Below are positions 55,157 through 64,000 of a stretch of DNA of 64,000 nt, one piece after another. The stretch's first letter is position 1. Every line of letters begins with the position of its first letter. The notes below the pieces were generated by a model. It saw only the letters and a program-made list of their open reading frames with translations, did no database searches and was not told the DNA's origin. The translations under genes and the position numbers were made by a program. The stretch comes from Endothia cerciana. Lineage: Eukaryota > Ascomycota > Sordariomycetes > Diaporthales > Cryphonectriaceae. The DNA lies in contig JALRMH010000027.1 in the NCBI GenBank assembly GCA_026119935.1, positions 62,001 to 126,000 of the forward strand. The letters are read 5' to 3'.

Positions 55157-57979
55157 ATGAAGTCTCTCAAGACTGCCATATTAGTGGCACTGACGGCCAG
55201 GAGCGGCAGCCTGGGCGCCGTTGCTGTTGATCTGACCACCTACGTGTCTCCCAGCGTAAGTAACCACTCCTAATATCCTCACCTCCCCGGACCCACGCTG
55301 ACTGGAGCAACAGACCGGCGAAGCTGGCGGTGGTAACACATTCCCGGGGGTCACCTGGCCCCTCGGCGTGGTGAAGCTCGGGCCGGACCTATACGATGGT
55401 TCAGACGCCTATTCGGGCTACGATGTCTGTGAGCCCTTGGCACTCACGTACCCTGCCGCCTTTTGGGAGAGATCTTAGGTCTTGAGACGTATCACGTGAG
55501 GACAGCACGAAGCGCGGCGCCCTTGAACCTCATCTCCAAGACCTAGTTCTCCCCCGCTTGCAGACTTATTCTAATATCTCATATCCAAAGGACGATGGTA
55601 ACTTCACCGGCTTCAGCATGCTTCATGAGAGCGGTACGGGAGGCGCGCCAAAGTACGGCGTCGTGTCCCAGATGCCCGTGCTTGGGAACATCACGAACCC
55701 ACTGGCGGACCACAACGACACGAGGGCCCAGCCGGACGTGGCCGAGGTCGGATACTACCAGTCGTTCCTGGGCTCCGGCATCACCGTCGAGCTGGCCGGC
55801 ACGGAGAGGGCCGGATTCTACCAGTACAGCTTTCCCCAGACCAACCAGACCAAGAACATCATTGTGGATGTGTCTCATGTCCTGTCCAGCTACAGGGGCC
55901 TGGGCCTCCAGCAGTCGTATCTTGGCGGTAACATCCAGGTGGTCAACGGGAACTCTAGTGAGGGATACTACCAAGGTTATGGCTCCTACAACAATGTGAG
56001 AAGACAATATCCCGGGATACTAACTCCCTGGCGGGGCTCTCTGTTCTGAACTCAGTCTCTCATAGGGCTGGAACCGCGCGCCGTTGTGGACCGTCTATTT
56101 CTGCGGCTACTTCGACACCGCCCCCTTGACATATGCCACCTTCTTGGGCAACGGCAACACCAACGACACACTGGTCGCGTATCCTGCAGGAGACGACGTG
56201 ACCTCGACCTCGCGGCTGGGCGTCCTTTACACCTTCGACGCCACCAGCGTGACATCGAGGGTGGGTGTGTCGTTCATCTCGACCGAGCAGGCCTGTCAGA
56301 ACGTCAACTCGCAGATCCCGGCGGGCACGGCGCTCGACACGCTGACGCAGCAGACCAAGGACGCCTGGAACAGCCAGGTCCTGTCCAAGATCACGACCAC
56401 GGACACCAACACGACGAACTTGGAGCTGCTGTACACGTCGCTCTACCACATGAACATCATCCCGACCAACAAGACCGGCGAGAACCCGCTGTGGGACTCG
56501 TCCGAGCCATACTACGATGACATCTTCACGCTCTGGGACTTGGTACGGCTTCCCCTGTTCCAGTACAAGCCTCCTTTTGTATCCAAACCGTCCTGGCTGA
56601 CCCCTCAACCCAGTTCCGCTGCGGCACCGCCCTCTTCCACATCATCAACCCGGAGCCCTACGAGGAGTACATCCGCTCCCTGATCGACGTCTGGCGCCAC
56701 GTGGGCTTCATGCCCGACGCGCGCTCCTCCTTCTGGAACGGCGCCACCCAGGGCGGCTCCAACTGCGACAACGTCCTGGCCGACGCGTACGTCAAGGACG
56801 TCCGCGGCGAGATCGACTGGGAGGACGGCCTGTCGGCCATGCTCACGGACGCCGAGGTCGTGCCGCCCAACAACGACGACCCGCGCGACCCCTCGGGATC
56901 GACCGCCGAGGGCCGCGGCGCCCTGCCGGACTGGCTCGAGTACGGGTATATCACGCCTACCTTCGGCCGCTCCGTAAGCCGCGCGGTCGAGTACTCTGTC
57001 AACGACTTCGCCGTGTACCAGGTGGCGAGCGGACTCGGCCTGGACAACGCGACGACTTACCTGAACCGCAGCCGCAACTGGAGGAACCACTGGAACCCGG
57101 AGGTCGAGTCGCTCGGCTTCTACGGCTTTGTCATGCCCCGCAACACGAGCGGGTTCATCGATTATGACCCCCTCAGCTGCGGTGGTTGCTACTGGGCGGA
57201 CTACTGTGAGCACAACCCCCCCAACACTAAGATCCATCATCTGTTCCTTCCGACATTTGTCCCCTAACGCCCCTCAAAAATCCATAAACAGGAGAACCTG
57301 ACCAGAACCCCCGGCGCTGACCAGTCCGCTAGACTACGAGGCCCTCCCCTGGGAGTACTCCTGGAACGCCAACCACGACATCGACACCCTCATGGAGTAC
57401 GTGGGCGGCGAGGCGACCTTCCTCGCGCGGCTGGAGATGATGTTCACGCCCGGCGCGTACCCGAGCGGGGCCTTTGACGAGATGATCTTCAACCCGGGCA
57501 ACGAGCCCTCGTTCACGACGCCGTACCTCTTCAACTTCATCAACCGCCAGGACCTGACCGTCATGTACACGCGCCGCTTCGCGCAGGCCTTCTACGCCCT
57601 GGGGCCAGACGGCCTCCCCGGCAACTCGGACGCCGGCGCCATGGAGACGTGGCTGCTGTGGGTCATGATCGGCCTCTACCCCATGACGGGCCAGACCACC
57701 TTCCTCGTCGGCAGCCCGTGGTTCTCCGACCTCACCATCGACCTCGGCACGGGCAGGACGCTGCAGATCACCACAACCGGCGGGTCCGAGGAGAGCTACT
57801 ACGTGCAGGCCCTCGAGGTCAACGGGCAGGCCTGGGACCAGACGTGGGTCACGTGGGACGACATCTTCGCCAATGGCGGGACGCTGGACTTCACCCTCGG
57901 GCCCGAGCCTAAGGACTGGGCTACGGGGCCGCCGCCGCCGAGCCCGGCGACGGAGGCGGCGGGCCAGCGCAGGCGATGA
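55157..57979 (+). CDS. secreted GH92 alpha-1,2-mannosidase
   Basis: Six exons are 55157-55255, 55314-55424, 55564-55995, 56066-56542, 56614-57205 and 57333-57979, giving 785 aa. There is an N-terminal signal peptide. The GH92 fold is clear: GEAGGGNTFPGVTWPLGVVK, FTGFSMLHESGTGGAPKYG, VDVSHVLSSYRGLG, YHMNIIP, FTLWDLFRCGTALFHII, ALPWEYSWNANHD, GNEPSFTTPYLFNF and GNSDAGAMETWLLWVMIGLYP, which carries the conserved D-G-A-M region. The family is Ca2+-dependent and trims mannose from yeast or plant N-glycans and mannoproteins. The exon 2 donor (GTCTGT) and exon 3 acceptor are the weakest; alternative in-frame joins would change a few residues. The extreme C-terminus is Pro-rich. Confidence 0.93.
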
Positions 57980-58739
57980 GTGTGGGTCGGGCCGTGATAT
58001 AAGATACTCGCCGCGGGGCGATGTGGTGAATATCACCTTTGGTACCAGAACAAGCGAGTCTGGTTATCATAGATAGGTCAGCTATGTTCATAATGAGAGA
58101 CTGTTGATGCCGCCTTGACCTGTCATCGACCTGACGTGCACTCCTGCCCTTCATCTGGTGTTTTCGGCTTGCGACGGTCATTCCCCTGTAATATCAGTCA
58201 CGCTTCAAGCCGACGTCAGGATGCCCACATGCCCTTGATGAAATTAATGCCGCCACTATTCTACCGACGGCCTACATGGTCCTCTCCATTTTTCATTAGT
58301 CTTTCTCCTCCCTCGAAGACGTGCTAAAGGTCGGGCCGAAAGACAGATAGCCCGACTAGTAGAGAGTCCGGTCAAGTTCCGTTTTTTTGGCGAAACCTCC
58401 TCGAATCAAGTATTCATGGTCCATCCGATAAGAGCCCTTTCCTTTTCCGAAACCATCCTGATATGTGGGTATGGATATTTGCTGTCCAGTTCCGTGCTCG
58501 TCAAAGACCTCGTGGGTATCAGACCAGTCCATCCTCCAGCCAGCCACGGGCAAAGAAAACCTGCTGCGGAAGACCGCAGCCCATTGCATTTCAACTACCT
58601 CGGCGCGTGACCTCCACGCCCAAAACCGTACGCACTATTAAGTACAGGTATGTACAAGTTCCCAACTCGATTCCTCCTCACGGCCGTCAAGCCTAGCATA
58701 CCCCCATGAAATGGATTAGTGGCAGTTCTCCGTCGGTAT
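57980..58739. other. intergenic between convergent genes
   Basis: 3' flanks of GH92 and the EDC4-like gene. No gene is recognised. Confidence 0.5.

Positions 58740-64000
<5,261 letters not shown>

Noticed and set aside
56605..57240. 211-codon ORF on the minus strand
   Set aside because: It lies antisense to GH92 exon 5. High GC with biased third positions opens the opposite frame; it has no motifs.

Overview
The window reads as nuclear DNA of a filamentous ascomycete, most likely a Sordariomycete. Genes carry many short introns (about 45-170 nt) with GTAAGT/GTRNGT-type donors, CTAAC/CTRAC branch sites and YAG acceptors. The gene content fits too: fungal MFS drug transporters, several cytochromes P450, GH3 and GH92 glycosidases, a Zn2Cys6 regulator, an HMT1-type ABC transporter, and fungal forms of prefoldin 4, CENP-W and an EDC4/Pdc1-like decapping scaffold. 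Species cannot be named from the sequence alone.

Layout. 1-3.9 kb: a cytochrome b5/b5-reductase fusion (cut by the left edge) diverges from a CYP505-like P450, a likely redox pair. 5.9-6.9 kb: ankyrin protein. 8-11.9 kb: housekeeping block with a YAG7-like coiled-coil/RGG protein, a tiny four-exon CENP-W gene, and prefoldin subunit 4 facing away from it. 12.8-15.1 kb: intact MFS transporter. 16.7-17.9 kb: gene relics. 18.5-20 kb: a second MFS gene with one in-frame UAG. 20.5-24.4 kb: a small conserved protein and a secreted GH3 enzyme with a PA14 insert. 24.65 kb: tRNA-Lys. 26.3-35.2 kb, all on the minus strand: secreted carboxylesterase, P450, flavin monooxygenase. 37-39 kb: a small Gly/Ser ORF and a decayed secreted Cys-rich gene. 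39.4-42.3 kb: HMT1-like ABC transporter. 42.9 kb: unknown small protein. 45.2 kb: tRNA-Leu. 46.1-51.1 kb: a P450 with one nonsense codon, then a Zn2Cys6 regulator. 51.8 kb: DUF2237-type remnant with one UAG. 55.2-58 kb: secreted GH92 mannosidase. 58.7 kb to the right edge: EDC4/Pdc1-like decapping scaffold with a 33-codon pure CAG tract.

The most striking observation is in the tRNA genes. Both nuclear tRNA genes seen here, tRNA-Lys(CUU) and tRNA-Leu(CAA), carry the ordinary intron at 37/38 plus a second insertion at a non-canonical place: the T-stem/T-loop junction in Lys (104 nt) and the D-loop in Leu (55 nt). Each insertion has the full signature of an mRNA-type spliceosomal intron: GTAAGT or GTATGT donor, CTAAC branch site 11-12 nt before the end, and CAG acceptor. 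Removing it restores a 73-nt or 83-nt consensus tRNA exactly. This suggests spliceosomal-type introns inside Pol III tRNA genes.

A second theme is lone stop codons in otherwise conserved frames (MFS at 19750, P450 at 46611, DUF2237 at 51937). They may mark recent pseudogenes, or candidates for the UAG-to-UGG style A-to-I mRNA editing known in Sordariomycete sexual stages.
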